A stretch of 38,378 bases of DNA from Epulopiscium sp. Nele67-Bin005. Lineage in GTDB: Bacteria > Bacillota > Clostridia > Lachnospirales > Cellulosilyticaceae. Numbering within the stretch: position 1 is the first letter of the stretch; every line of letters begins with the position of its first letter. The translations under genes and the position numbers were made by a program. The notes beneath the pieces are model-generated. The model saw only the letters and a list, made by a program, of their open reading frames with translations, was not told the origin of the DNA and made no database searches. Below are positions 9,259 through 18,359 of this stretch, one piece after another. The DNA lies in NCBI GenBank assembly GCA_002007365.1, contig LNZR01000019.1, forward strand, positions 1-38,378. Direction: 5' to 3'.

Positions 9259-10452
9259 TTATATATTAAGAATGTGACCCATCTTATCTTTTTTAGTTTG
9301 CAAATAACCTCTATCATGCTCATGTGCAGTAATTTCAATAGGTACACGTTCTGTAATCTCAATTCCAAAATCCTCTAATTGGTACACTTTATCTGGGTTA
9401 TTCGTCATTAGGTTCAACGTTTTTACTCCCAAATCCTTCAAAATTTGGGCCCCAATATAATATTCACGCATATCTTCGCCAAACCCTAGTGCAAGATTAG
9501 CCTCAACTGTATCCATTCCTTGGCTTTGCAACTCATATGCACGAAGTTTATTTAAAAGGCCAATTCCTCTACCCTCTTGACGCATATAAAGTAAAATTCC
9601 ACGACCTTCTTTTTCAATCATATCCATAGCTGTTGCCAATTGGTCACCACAATCACAACGTGCCGAATGAAAAACATCACCTGTCAAACACTCCGAATGT
9701 ACTCTACACAACACGTTTTCGCCATCTCCAATTTCACCTTTTACGATAGCTACATGATGTTCACCGTTCAAAATATTTTTGTAACCATACGTTCTAAAAT
9801 GCCCAAAACCACTTGGCAATTCTGGTGATGCTACACATTCAACCAACTTATCAACACGTTTTCTGTATTCTTGCAAATCTTTTATTGTAATAAATTTTAA
9901 ATCCCACTTTTTCGCAAGCTCAAGAAGTTCTGGAGTACGCATCATATTTCCATCATCAGCCATAATTTCACAACAAATTCCACATTCCTTAAGCCCTGCA
10001 AGCTTCATCAAATCTACTGTAGCTTCTGTATGCCCATTTCTTTCTAATACACCATTTTTTTTGGCCACCAGTGGAAACATATGCCCGGGTCTTCTAAAAT
10101 CTTCTGGCTTTGCATCTTCTTGAGTAGCTTTGATTGCTGTTGTGCTTCTCTCAAACGCTGAAATTCCAGTAGTTGTATCCACATGGTCAATCGAAATTGT
10201 AAATGCTGTTGTGTGAAAATCGGTGTTGTTTGCACTCATCGGTGGCAACTCCAACTTATCACAAATTTCCTGACTGATTGGCATACAGATTAGTCCTTTT
10301 GCGTGTGTGGCCATAAAATTCATATTTTCAGGCGTTGCAAACTCTCCAGCACAAATAAAATCGCCTTCATTTTCTCTATCTTCATCATCAGTTACAATAA
10401 TAATTTTGCCTTGGCGTAATGCCTCCAAAGCTTCTGGTACAGTGTTAAACAT
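9259..10452 (-). CDS. ribBA: Bifunctional DHBP synthase / GTP cyclohydrolase II
   Basis: A fusion of the two entry enzymes of riboflavin synthesis. Residues 1-200 are 3,4-dihydroxy-2-butanone 4-phosphate synthase, with the acidic substrate loop [12 protein letters not shown] (21-32) and RPGHMFPL (121-128). Residues ~205-397 are GTP cyclohydrolase II, with the zinc cysteines C255, C266 and C268 in [20 protein letters not shown] and the RQEGRGIGL loop. Length (397) is normal for the fusion. It lies 12 bases downstream of ribE with a GGAGG ribosome site in the gap. Both active sites look intact. Confidence 0.96.
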   Translation of the reverse strand: MFNTVPEALEALRQGKIIIVTDDEDRENEGDFICAGEFATPENMNFMATHAKGLICMPISQEICDKLELPPMSANNTDFHTTAFTISIDHVDTTTGISAFERSTTAIKATQEDAKPEDFRRPGHMFPLVAKKNGVLERNGHTEATVDLMKLAGLKECGICCEIMADDGNMMRTPELLELAKKWDLKFITIKDLQEYRKRVDKLVECVASPELPSGFGHFRTYGYKNILNGEHHVAIVKGEIGDGENVLCRVHSECLTGDVFHSARCDCGDQLATAMDMIEKEGRGILLYMRQEGRGIGLLNKLRAYELQSQGMDTVEANLALGFGEDMREYYIGAQILKDLGVKTLNLMTNNPDKVYQLEDFGIEITERVPIEITAHEHDRGYLQTKKDKMGHILNI

Positions 10453-10464
10453 TATACTAACCTC

Positions 10465-11094
10465 CTAAAATCCATGTTTGGCTAAAAATTCTGTTGTAAT
10501 ATTGCTTTCTTTATTAAGTAACTTCTCAACATATTTGCCAACGATATCATTTTCCAAATTTACAACAGCACCTATCGACTTTTTAGAAAGCGTAGTATTA
10601 CTGGCAGTATGTGGAATAATCGAAACAGAAAAATTATCTCTCTCTACTTTTGCAACGGTCAGACTTATTCCATCAATAGTAATTGAACCTTTTTCTATAA
10701 TGTATTTCATAATGTGTTGTGGGGCTTTAATTTTGTACCAAATTGCAATATCATCTTTTATAATTGATAAAACAGACCCAACTCCATCAATATGACCAGT
10801 AACCATATGTCCTCCAAACCTACCATTAGCAGGCATTGCACGCTCTAAGTTAACCCCACTTCCACTAACCAATTGACCTAAAGAAGTTTTACTTAGAGTT
10901 TCATTCATGATATCAGCACAAAATTGATTATTAGTAAAATTTGTTACTGTTAAACAAACTCCATTTGTAGCAATGCTATCACCAACTTTTACATCATCAA
11001 AAATTTTGCTTGCTGAAATAGTTAAAGTGGCTGATTTTGCTCCTTTGCGAACACTTTTTACTGTGCCAACTTCTTCTATTATCCCTGTAAACAT
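10465..11094 (-). CDS. ribE: Riboflavin synthase, alpha subunit
   Basis: Dismutates two 6,7-dimethyl-8-ribityllumazine molecules into riboflavin. The 209-residue protein shows the duplicated lumazine-binding fold: MFTGIIEEVG at the N-terminus, NGVCLTVTNF in the first half, GGHMVTGHIDGVG opening the second half and DGISLTVAKV within it. Its ATG follows the ribD stop codon with no spacing (TAGATG), so translation is coupled. In Bacillus naming this gene is also called ribE (ribC in E. coli). Confidence 0.95.
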   Translation of the reverse strand: MFTGIIEEVGTVKSVRKGAKSATLTISASKIFDDVKVGDSIATNGVCLTVTNFTNNQFCADIMNETLSKTSLGQLVSGSGVNLERAMPANGRFGGHMVTGHIDGVGSVLSIIKDDIAIWYKIKAPQHIMKYIIEKGSITIDGISLTVAKVERDNFSVSIIPHTASNTTLSKKSIGAVVNLENDIVGKYVEKLLNKESNITTEFLAKHGF

Positions 11095-12210
11095 CTATTG
11101 TTTCACCTCGTATTCTATCATGATATTATCTTCATCAAACGTTAAAAGCTTTACAAATTCAAGCTCTACAGCATCTGATACTTTTGCAAATCCAGTGCCT
11201 CCAACAGGAGTTTTTGCATCTACTCCACCCAAAATCTTAGGCGCAATATAAGCTTGAACACACTGTACAATCCCAGCATTTATAGCCGAAAAATTAAGAG
11301 TGCTTCCACCTTCTAAAAAAATTCCATCTATACCCATTTTTCCAAGCTTCTTCATTAGTTCAACTAAATCTAAATGCTCATCTACTTTTTGCACAATTAC
11401 CACCTCACATTTTTGGTTAATAAGAGGTTCAAGTAATACTTTATCTGTACAACTTGTTGCAATAATAGTACGAATTTCATTAGCAGTTTGTACTAATTGG
11501 CTATCAAGTGGAATTCTTAAATTTGTATCACACACAATTCTAATAGGATTTCTTGTATCGGTTTTGCCTTCAATCCTGCAAGTTAAACTTGGATTGTCAG
11601 CTAAAACTGTACCTATCCCAACCATAATTGCACTATATTTATTTCTATCAAAATGCACATTTTCTCTTGCATTTGCTGATGTAATCCACTTTGAGTGTCC
11701 TGTATATGTGGCAATTTTTCCATCAAGAGTCATTGCAGTTTTTAGAATTACGTATGGAGTTTTATTTTTTTGATGGTGAAAAAATACTCTATTTATCTCA
11801 TAGCATTCTTTTTCACATACTCCAACTACCACTTCAACGCCAGCATCTTCAAGGGTTTTTATGCCTTTACCTTGCATAAGTGGATTAGCATCTAAAATAC
11901 CAACCACCACTTTTTTTATACCAGCCTCTATAATTGCATCGGTGCAAGGTGGAGTTTTTCCATGATGGCAACAAGGTTCAAGAGTAACGTACATTGTAGT
12001 ATTTTGGAGGTCTTGAGTACAATTTTTTATGGCATTTCTCTCAGCATGAAGCCCACCGTAAATTTCGTGGTAACCTTTGCTGATAATATTTCCTTTTTCA
12101 TCTATGATAACTGCTCCTACTAAAGGATTTGGATTAACTTTTCCAACCCCAAGTTTTGCAAGCTCAAGTGCCTCTTTCATCATTGTTTCATCAAAATTGT
12201 AACTTGGCAT
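11095..12210 (-). CDS. ribD: Riboflavin deaminase/reductase
   Basis: Carries out two consecutive steps: deamination of the diaminopyrimidine from GTP cyclohydrolase II, then NADPH reduction of its ribose to ribitol. The 371-residue protein has a zinc deaminase half with HAE (H55, E57) and PCCHHGKTPPC (C80, C89), and a reductase half opening at KTAMTLDGKIA, followed by HSKWITS and EGGSTLNF. It is the first gene after the FMN riboswitch and has an AAAGGAGAG ribosome site. Expression should fall when FMN is plentiful. Confidence 0.95.
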   Translation of the reverse strand: MPSYNFDETMMKEALELAKLGVGKVNPNPLVGAVIIDEKGNIISKGYHEIYGGLHAERNAIKNCTQDLQNTTMYVTLEPCCHHGKTPPCTDAIIEAGIKKVVVGILDANPLMQGKGIKTLEDAGVEVVVGVCEKECYEINRVFFHHQKNKTPYVILKTAMTLDGKIATYTGHSKWITSANARENVHFDRNKYSAIMVGIGTVLADNPSLTCRIEGKTDTRNPIRIVCDTNLRIPLDSQLVQTANEIRTIIATSCTDKVLLEPLINQKCEVVIVQKVDEHLDLVELMKKLGKMGIDGIFLEGGSTLNFSAINAGIVQCVQAYIAPKILGGVDAKTPVGGTGFAKVSDAVELEFVKLLTFDEDNIMIEYEVKQ

Positions 12211-12238
12211 AGCACTCTCCTTTCTAAAATTTACATAG

Positions 12239-12270
12239 CAAAAAAGCCCCGAACTTTTACATTCAGAGCT
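12239..12270 (-). terminator. Attenuator terminator of the riboflavin leader
   Basis: On the minus strand agctctgaa pairs with ttcggggct (nine pairs, two or three of them G-U), followed by six T residues. It sits between the FMN aptamer and ribD, in the right place to be the FMN-controlled stop signal. Confidence 0.85.
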
Positions 12271-12340
12271 TTAATAAACACCTTTGAAAATGCTACGCCC
12301 AACAATTTCAAAAACGGGAAATAACAAAACAAATAGTTTA

Positions 12341-12452
12341 TTATCTTCTTCTATCCAGACTATAACTGTCGGCCTTGGAATTTCACCAAATCATGCAAAA
12401 AGCTCGTGGGCTATACCACCGATAGGGAATTTCACCCTGCCCTGAAGATAAT
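12341..12452 (-). promoter_or_regulatory. FMN riboswitch (RFN element)
   Basis: Read on the minus strand, the segment contains the conserved RFN blocks in order: ATCTTCAGGGCAGGGTGAAA, TTCCCTATCGGTGGTATAG, AGCCCACGAGC, GATTTGGTGAAATTCC, AAGGCCGACAGTTATAGTC and TGGATAGAAGAAGAT. The first and last blocks pair to close the P1 helix. Binding of flavin mononucleotide should favour the downstream terminator and switch off ribDEAH. This region (12211-12581) has no gene; it holds the terminator, this aptamer and the promoter. Confidence 0.97.
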
Positions 12453-12466
12453 ATATTCTTTTGGTT

Positions 12467-12495
12467 AATTTACCATAAGTTAACTCAGTTGTCAA
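12467..12495 (-). promoter_or_regulatory. Promoter of the riboflavin operon
   Basis: Minus-strand TTGACA (12495-12490), 17-base spacer, TAAATT (12472-12467), ending about 15 bases before the FMN aptamer begins, which is the expected position. Confidence 0.65.
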
Positions 12496-12581
12496 CCTAG
12501 ATGATAAACTTTATTAGTACCAAATTAATTAGCTTCTAAAATAAAACTTTATTTCCCAAATTTTTACTATTATTCATATTA

Positions 12582-14639
12582 TTAAGTTGGACGCTCCATT
12601 CCTAAATCATCATACATATTTCCTATATCTTCAAATTTTTCTTCTTCCATAACTGGCTCTGGTTCTAACTGAAGTTTATCCATATTTTCCTCAGAAATAT
12701 GTTTTCTAGTTTTCATATCAATTGTTGCATGAGGAGTATTGGCTAAGGCTATTTTTTCTTCCTTACGAATGATGAAATTTGTAGCAATTCCACAGCCCAT
12801 CAAAATCCAAAATATTGGAGCAACTGAAACTACAGAGTCATTAAATAATCCTGCTCCTAAATATCCAACTACTGCAACTAAACACGCAATTCCCATAGTA
12901 TTTCTAGTATCGTATATTTCTTTTCCAAAATATAATTTTAGACTATCAACAATATATGTTACTACTATCCCCAAAAATGCTACCAAAGCAATTCCACTTT
13001 GGTTAATTGCAATTTGTAAATATAAATTATGAGGCTTATCCACAACAATAGAGGTAGTTCCATACGCATACCACTTTGCAAGCTGGTCATTTTGTGGAAA
13101 CTCAATTGCATAAGTATCAGGCCCATTTCCTACAAAAATCGTATCCATTGCCATAGGTAAACTTCTTGACCAAATGTATCCACGGGCAGAACCTAATTGC
13201 TCTTTTCCAACAAATCCAATTGATGGGGCTTCTTCTATTAACATCGGTGCAAGCGTTCTACCATCTACAGTGTATGGCCCAGTTACCGAATTAATTCTTA
13301 CTCCAAAATGACCAATTCTATCCACTTTCACCAAAATATCACCTTTAATATTTTGATATGCTAAACGAAGTTGCTCCTCATTTGGCTGCCCACTCACGAT
13401 TGCATCAATATCCACTGGAATATAATCAAAAGATAATCTCTCAAATCTTGCATCAGTTATCGTATATTCATTTCCATTAAGGTTTGATGCTACAGCATTT
13501 CCATTTTCATCTTTAAATGCAAACTTATCGTCCATTGGATTTATATGCAAAGTTCCTTGTTGAACTTCGATAATTAATTCATCACCATACGTATAAATTG
13601 CACGCACTGGAATGTGATCTTTATAATCAAAATCGTTATTTGATGGCAAAAATATTCCTACTGCATCATTTACCAAACTTGGTATACGTGCAAAAAGTTG
13701 GCCATCTGTCATGGCATTTACTCCAAACGCTCCAGCCACTGCAATTACTACAATTGGCAAAGTAACTTTCCATTTTTTGATAAGTTGTTTTGCAAATATA
13801 ATTATAAATACAAGCAAAGCTGCCGCCAGACCAATAAGCCCAGAACGTGCCGTACTTCCTAGTAATAGCCAACCACTTGCTCCTACCACAATTGCAAAAA
13901 GTACTTTCTTTTTATAATCTGGAACTAAAAACATTAGTGTTAAGAAAAAAGGTAATATCATTGCCGAAAAACTACCCACATAGTTGTAGTGGTATAACGT
14001 TGCATAAATATTCCCTGCATCGTATGTTGCACCAATACTATTTCTTAAATAAGCATATTTTTCTGGTACAACGAGCTGTTTTCCAAAGTCCGTATGTAAC
14101 AGTAAATCCTGCCCAATATATTGATAATATCCGATTATACTCATTACTAAAGTTACAAATATTAAAGGATAAATTACAAAATTATATTCATTTTCTTGTG
14201 AAAAAATATAAATTGAATATAGGAAAATTACTATATAACACCCAATCGCAACTAACCCTTCTGCACGGTCAAAAATTCCCCACATTGCAATGTCACTATA
14301 TTCTGATGAAAACGTTGAGACTGCTGTCATCACCAAAAATATTGCCGAACATGCATAAGTAAATTTTAACCGATTATCCATTTTTATATGACGTTTTTCG
14401 ATAATAAAAAAAGTGATACACAATATAATTAATGTCAAAAATAATATTGCACTAGCTTTATATTGTGAGAAAAAATCATACATCGTTGATTGAGCAAAAA
14501 CATCGTATGTTGCTTGATTTGGCTCAACTACAACCAATCTTGTAATCAGTGGAACTGCTCCTAGCAAACAAATTATTGGCAAAAAGGGAACCCACTTTGC
14601 ATTAAATTGATATGCTCCACTTGATTTTTGTGGTTCCAT
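12582..14639 (-). CDS. O-antigen ligase-type membrane protein
   Basis: A 685-residue multi-spanning membrane protein of the O-antigen ligase/Wzy_C type, which join or polymerise lipid-linked glycans outside the membrane. Hydrophobic segments are seen at about 17-38, 62-82, 95-110, 128-147, 155-171, 222-240, 247-262, 266-284, 293-306, then 548-566, 582-600 and 605-624. Family-like spots are R265 in STARSG, RGYIWSRSLPM near 486 and PHNLYLQ near 536. Between the two membrane blocks (about 310-485) lies a large beta-rich outside domain, longer than the loop usual for the family. The C-terminal ~60 residues are acidic and cytoplasmic. The frame is open 25 codons further upstream, but ATG 14639 follows AAAGGACGG, so it is chosen. 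It stands alone. Substrate unknown; a teichuronic acid or capsule-like glycan is possible. Confidence 0.75.
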   Translation of the reverse strand: MEPQKSSGAYQFNAKWVPFLPIICLLGAVPLITRLVVVEPNQATYDVFAQSTMYDFFSQYKASAILFLTLIILCITFFIIEKRHIKMDNRLKFTYACSAIFLVMTAVSTFSSEYSDIAMWGIFDRAEGLVAIGCYIVIFLYSIYIFSQENEYNFVIYPLIFVTLVMSIIGYYQYIGQDLLLHTDFGKQLVVPEKYAYLRNSIGATYDAGNIYATLYHYNYVGSFSAMILPFFLTLMFLVPDYKKKVLFAIVVGASGWLLLGSTARSGLIGLAAALLVFIIIFAKQLIKKWKVTLPIVVIAVAGAFGVNAMTDGQLFARIPSLVNDAVGIFLPSNNDFDYKDHIPVRAIYTYGDELIIEVQQGTLHINPMDDKFAFKDENGNAVASNLNGNEYTITDARFERLSFDYIPVDIDAIVSGQPNEEQLRLAYQNIKGDILVKVDRIGHFGVRINSVTGPYTVDGRTLAPMLIEEAPSIGFVGKEQLGSARGYIWSRSLPMAMDTIFVGNGPDTYAIEFPQNDQLAKWYAYGTTSIVVDKPHNLYLQIAINQSGIALVAFLGIVVTYIVDSLKLYFGKEIYDTRNTMGIACLVAVVGYLGAGLFNDSVVSVAPIFWILMGCGIATNFIIRKEEKIALANTPHATIDMKTRKHISEENMDKLQLEPEPVMEEEKFEDIGNMYDDLGMERPT

Positions 14640-14982
14640 ACAAAAACACCGTCCTTTTGATATAAAATTACTAAATTTGATAGTATATGATTTTAGTATA
14701 CCCCATTTAACCAAATAACTCTAGTATTTTATATTACGCTCTTTGGTATAAATATATAGTTATATCCATGTACCTTATTACAAAATTACCAGTCCAATAT
14801 TTTACTTGATGTAAATTTTTTGTATTATTGCAAAAAAATCAGTACCCAAATTGTAAATTTTACAGAAGAAATTTAATATATAAGCTTTTAATAACCAAAA
14901 TCTTATAAAAAAGTTGTACCTATAAATTGCTATATGCTATAATTTATATATTACAACTTTTATTTAGAAAGGGGCAATTTTC
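14640..14982. other. 343-base divergent intergenic region
   Basis: It lies between the minus-strand O-antigen-ligase-type gene and the plus-strand repeat protein. It holds the plus promoter at 14914-14943 and, on the minus strand, a TATACT box (14695-14700) without a convincing -35. A palindrome TGTAAATTTTACA is at 14852-14864, with a similar half site near 14813. No small open frame with a ribosome site was found. Confidence 0.5.
14914..14943 (+). promoter_or_regulatory. Extended -10 promoter
   Basis: TTGTAC (14914-14919), 18-base spacer, TATAAT (14938-14943) with an upstream TG one base away (TGCTATAAT), placed 39 bases before the ATG of the 182-residue repeat protein. Confidence 0.7.
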
Positions 14983-15531
14983 ATGCAATATAATGGGAAC
15001 ACTTTACAAGAGCAATGGGCAAAACAATTAGTTAATAAAGATAGTACGTTAGAGGAGCGAATTCAACACTTACGAGAAAATAAATTTAATATGCACTTAA
15101 TAAATGAACTAGTTGAACAATTATACTTAGAATCAATTAGAGAAAATAGTGCCAGAATTGCATATATCGACGACCCAACAGAGGCTATACAAATAGAGGC
15201 CATTAGGCTTAATCCTCACAATTTAGGATACATAAAAGAGCCAACAGAAAGGGTTAAATTAACAGCTGTAGGAATTGACGGGGGAGTTATTCAATTAATT
15301 AAAGGTCCAACAGAAAACATTTTAACTGAAGCACTTCACAACTTTAAAACTTGGCTTCTTCACTATGGAAACAATCCACATAGTGTGCAAATTGATTATG
15401 CTGAAGTTATTGTTAAGAGTTGTTTATTTATAAATTCATCTAGTGCCACAAAAGCTATCAAAAAAACTGCTAGCAATATTTTGAAACAAGCATTAGATAT
15501 TGTTGATGCACATCAAGACGAATTGGAATAA
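14983..15531 (+). CDS. Unrecognised protein with short PTE repeats
   Basis: A 182-residue soluble protein with no signal peptide or membrane segment. Its middle carries three degenerate repeats of about 22-24 residues, ending in YIDDPTEAIQIEA, YIKEPTERVKLTA and LIKGPTENILTEA. This pattern (I-x-x-x-PTE-x-x-x-x-x-A) resembles the short alpha-helical repeats of the DUF4116 kind, but I cannot assign the family with certainty. The start follows AGAAAGGGGC and a good extended -10 promoter, and a perfect hairpin terminator follows, so it is a single-gene unit. Helical repeats suggest a binding scaffold; function unknown. Confidence 0.8.
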   Translation: MQYNGNTLQEQWAKQLVNKDSTLEERIQHLRENKFNMHLINELVEQLYLESIRENSARIAYIDDPTEAIQIEAIRLNPHNLGYIKEPTERVKLTAVGIDGGVIQLIKGPTENILTEALHNFKTWLLHYGNNPHSVQIDYAEVIVKSCLFINSSSATKAIKKTASNILKQALDIVDAHQDELE

Positions 15532-15538
15532 CAAAAAA

Positions 15539-15572
15539 AGCTATGCATAAATTTTCAGTGCATAGCTTTTTA
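15539..15572 (+). terminator. Terminator after the PTE-repeat gene
   Basis: agctatgca and tgcatagct form a perfect nine-base-pair stem with an 11-base loop, followed by a T run. It begins eight bases after the stop codon. Confidence 0.9.
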
Positions 15573-15621
15573 CTTTTTCTAAAATACTATATAAAGATTA
15601 TATTGTTAAGGAGGGGTTGTT

Positions 15622-15909
15622 ATGAGAATTACTATCATGAAAAGAGTTTTTCAGTTTATTATAACAATGCTTTTTATTCTATCTGGTTGGCTAATTTATT
15701 TGCATCAACCACAAGGAATAGCATTAGTAATGATGGCATTTAATTTTTATTTGTGGTATTGGATAAAAAATCAGTTTTATTCATTTTTGAATGTGCTAGA
15801 TACAAGATATCCAACTAACAACTTTTTGTTTTACGGTATAGCAGCTTGTTCATTGGGTGCATTTTTTGGAATTTGCTACAACCTCCAATTTGATATAAGC
15901 TTAATCTAA
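15622..15909 (+). CDS. Small membrane protein, function unknown
   Basis: A 95-residue protein with three probable membrane segments at about 9-26, 31-52 and 68-85. A short basic N-terminus (MRITIMKR) suggests the N-terminus is inside. The start has an excellent AAGGAGGGG ribosome site. It stands between two terminators, so it is probably its own short transcript or read-through from the gene before. No recognisable motif. An overlapping frame at 15543-15743 has no ribosome site and is taken as a shadow. Confidence 0.7.
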   Translation: MRITIMKRVFQFIITMLFILSGWLIYLHQPQGIALVMMAFNFYLWYWIKNQFYSFLNVLDTRYPTNNFLFYGIAACSLGAFFGICYNLQFDISLI

Positions 15910-15911
15910 AA

Positions 15912-15948
15912 AAAAGAGTAATGTAGAAATTATACATTACTCTTTTTT
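15912..15948. terminator. Bidirectional terminator
   Basis: A perfect 14-base-pair stem (aaaagagtaatgta with tacattactctttt) and A/T flanks on both sides serve the small membrane protein gene on plus and the convergent gene on minus, which ends at 15952. Confidence 0.92.
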
Positions 15949-15951
15949 AAA

Positions 15952-17406
15952 TTATAGAGAAACTTCACCAATTCCAAATAATAATTGGATAGAATTTTTG
16001 TGAGCAGCAATTTTATTATTATTTTCTGCTTGTTGCTTCTCGATTTCTTCAATAGCATCTATATTTTCAGAATAATTATTAACTTTCCTTACTGTGTTAA
16101 TCTCTGTCATTGTAGATTTTTGTTGAGAAGTTAAATATGAAATATCCTCTTCTAAAGTTTTGATTTCTGCTTGTAAAGTTGATATTTCTTTCCAATCTGC
16201 ATCTGAAACTTCTTGATATGACGCAAGACCATTTACTGATTGCCCCAAATATCGCAAAGTAAAAGTATATACCCCTGGAGAACGTGGTTGAGATTTAGTT
16301 AAGCTAAGTTGTACTTGCTCATTACTTGGCTTATAACTCCCAAAAAAGAAGCTTTTCTCTGGAATATACGCCTCATAATTTCCTCCTCCATATGAGTCTA
16401 CAACATATAATTCTAAAGTTCTATAATTGCTTAAATTCGCCAAACTTTCGGATTTTTCTTCAAGCAAATACTCCTTATATTCAATATCATAACTCAAAGC
16501 CTCAATATATTGTAGTTGCTCATTTGTTTGAATATCAACACTATCTTTTAAATTATATAGGTCAACTAGTTGTCTATCATACTGCAAATTTTGCTCTTGC
16601 AACTGAACAAGCGTATTATAACTATTCGTAAATTGTGCATATTCTTGAGTTGATAAAATTCCTACTTGATTGATAATATTAATCCAAGATGCAAGGTCTG
16701 CCATAGTAACGGATTTTGTTTTTAGCTCAAAAAATAATGTTTCGGCAACTTTATCCTTATTTATAACATGCAAAATTTGTATGGCAGAATTATTTACATC
16801 ACCTTTAGAAAATTGTAATAGCTCATAAATGCTAATTTGAAATTTATCTAATGGAAGGCGTTCTTTATAAAATAGTGCTATATTATACAGCTGTCTAAGG
16901 TTATCTTCTGTTACCAAAAATAATTCTCCAAAATAATTTATTAATGCTCGTTCATACTGCTCCAAATTCATACGATTTAGGTAAGTTTTGTAGGCTTCCC
17001 CTCCACCATCTTGAGCAATAATCCCCATAATTAAATTACTATCGTCAAAAAACAAATCATTTGCATTGTATGCACTCACAATCAAATTTTTATGACTGTC
17101 TGAAAAATATGGAAAGTACCCATTAAAAAATCTTTGAGTTTCTTCTGATAACTCTTCTAGTATGTAATTTAGTCCTGTTTTAAAGTATAGCCGTGATGAC
17201 TGAGCAGGCTTTTTTACTTGGTTGGATAAAACGTTAATAATCGAGGTGGTACTCTCATTCATCGTGTAATATTTTATTTGAAAAAAACTTAAATTAAATC
17301 CAATCAGCATGCTTACGAGGTACGCCCCTCCTAGAAGTGCTAACGCCTTTTTGTGCTGATTAATTAAATCCAATATTTGTACATATATTTTCGCTAGTAT
17401 TTCCAT
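15952..17406 (-). CDS. Membrane-anchored coiled-coil protein, unknown
   Basis: A 484-residue protein. One membrane segment is near the N-terminus (about 21-42), after a short basic stretch, so most of the protein is likely outside the membrane. Residues ~45-270 are predominantly helical. Two coiled-coil stretches, around 270-330 and 405-470, flank a beta-rich patch that includes VDSYGGGNYEAYIPEKSFFFGSY and GVYTFTLRYLGQ. The ribosome site is AGGAGGAG, followed by ATG. I do not recognise the family. Its position among envelope genes suggests a cell-surface structural role, but this is only context. Confidence 0.75.
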   Translation of the reverse strand: MEILAKIYVQILDLINQHKKALALLGGAYLVSMLIGFNLSFFQIKYYTMNESTTSIINVLSNQVKKPAQSSRLYFKTGLNYILEELSEETQRFFNGYFPYFSDSHKNLIVSAYNANDLFFDDSNLIMGIIAQDGGGEAYKTYLNRMNLEQYERALINYFGELFLVTEDNLRQLYNIALFYKERLPLDKFQISIYELLQFSKGDVNNSAIQILHVINKDKVAETLFFELKTKSVTMADLASWINIINQVGILSTQEYAQFTNSYNTLVQLQEQNLQYDRQLVDLYNLKDSVDIQTNEQLQYIEALSYDIEYKEYLLEEKSESLANLSNYRTLELYVVDSYGGGNYEAYIPEKSFFFGSYKPSNEQVQLSLTKSQPRSPGVYTFTLRYLGQSVNGLASYQEVSDADWKEISTLQAEIKTLEEDISYLTSQQKSTMTEINTVRKVNNYSENIDAIEEIEKQQAENNNKIAAHKNSIQLLFGIGEVSL

Positions 17407-17471
17407 AACTCCTCCTGTTTTAATTTTCTAGTACCTACTATTATATACTGTTTTTTATGTATATTCCATAC

Positions 17472-17497
17472 AAAAAAAGAGGAGTCACAAACTCCCC
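17472..17497 (-). terminator. Terminator of the hydrolase operon
   Basis: Minus strand ggggagt pairs with actcctc around a five-base loop, followed by seven T residues. It lies about 95 bases after the hydrolase stop codon; the stretch between holds nothing recognisable. Confidence 0.8.
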
Positions 17498-17591
17498 AGA
17501 CTGTAGATGATTAAATCTAGCTATATAATTTATTATTTAAACTTATTTTATAAAAGATAGGTTTTTGTTGAGTTAAGAGACTCCGTCCCAG

Positions 17592-18350
17592 TTATTTATA
17601 TTTCTTTATAAATTTCAACACTAGTCTTTCTATTATAGCTTCTTCATGAGGAGGATAATAACTGTGCTTTGCATCTTTTAGCATAACTAGTTTTAAATTA
17701 TCATTTTTCATAATCTTTTTAAACCTAAAAATACTTTTATAGTGTACAACCTCATCTTTTTTAGATTGAAACAAAAGTACTGGAACTTTTATTGTAGCAA
17801 GTTTTAATCTCGTACTTAACATATGATGCAAGACCCCAAGCAACGGAAATACCCACAAAATATATTCATACCAAAATCCTTTCTCTATACTAAAAAGCAG
17901 ATTTCTTCTTGTTTTTCCTTGGTTATATTTCTTTTTGTTTCCAAGAACTATAGTTGCACAATATTTTATTTGCTCAGGGCGTATCATAATTTTTATAGGT
18001 AAATTTAACAAAATTACTCCATTCACACCAAGTTCATCAGCAAAATCTAAGCTAAATAATGAACCCATCGAATGCCCAACTACAAATACTTTTTCATATT
18101 TTTGTTTCATATAAATTATTTCAGATTTGGCATATTTTTTCCACTCTTTATAGTTTGTTGTTGTAAAAGTTTTGCAGTTATTTCCGTGACCAGGGAGCAA
18201 AATCGCTTTACAATCACAGCCAGCATTATATAACCTGTTTGCTAGTGGTCTAAATTGATTTGGACTCCCAAAAATTCCATGTATAAATAAAACTCCAATT
18301 TTACTCCCTCTTGTATAATAAAATGGTTCGTGTATAGCTTGATGTTTCAT
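17592..18350 (-). CDS. Alpha/beta hydrolase (lysophospholipase/esterase type)
   Basis: A 252-residue serine hydrolase, probably a carboxylesterase or monoacylglycerol lipase-like enzyme. The visible catalytic triad is S94 in GHSMG, D199 in QSKKDEVVH and H229 in KDAKHSYYP. The oxyanion-hole motif HGIFGSP (24-30) and LLPGHG (51-56) are typical. No signal peptide, so probably cytoplasmic. The start lies nine bases downstream of the YtvI-like gene and its ribosome site overlaps that gap, so the two form an operon. Substrate cannot be told. Confidence 0.88.
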   Translation of the reverse strand: MKHQAIHEPFYYTRGSKIGVLFIHGIFGSPNQFRPLANRLYNAGCDCKAILLPGHGNNCKTFTTTNYKEWKKYAKSEIIYMKQKYEKVFVVGHSMGSLFSLDFADELGVNGVILLNLPIKIMIRPEQIKYCATIVLGNKKKYNQGKTRRNLLFSIEKGFWYEYILWVFPLLGVLHHMLSTRLKLATIKVPVLLFQSKKDEVVHYKSIFRFKKIMKNDNLKLVMLKDAKHSYYPPHEEAIIERLVLKFIKKYK

Positions 18351-18359
18351 AGCCTCTCC

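Noticed and set aside
15543-15743. 66-codon frame overlapping the small membrane protein gene
   Set aside because: It starts inside the preceding terminator hairpin, has no ribosome site, and conflicts with the better-supported frame at 15622.
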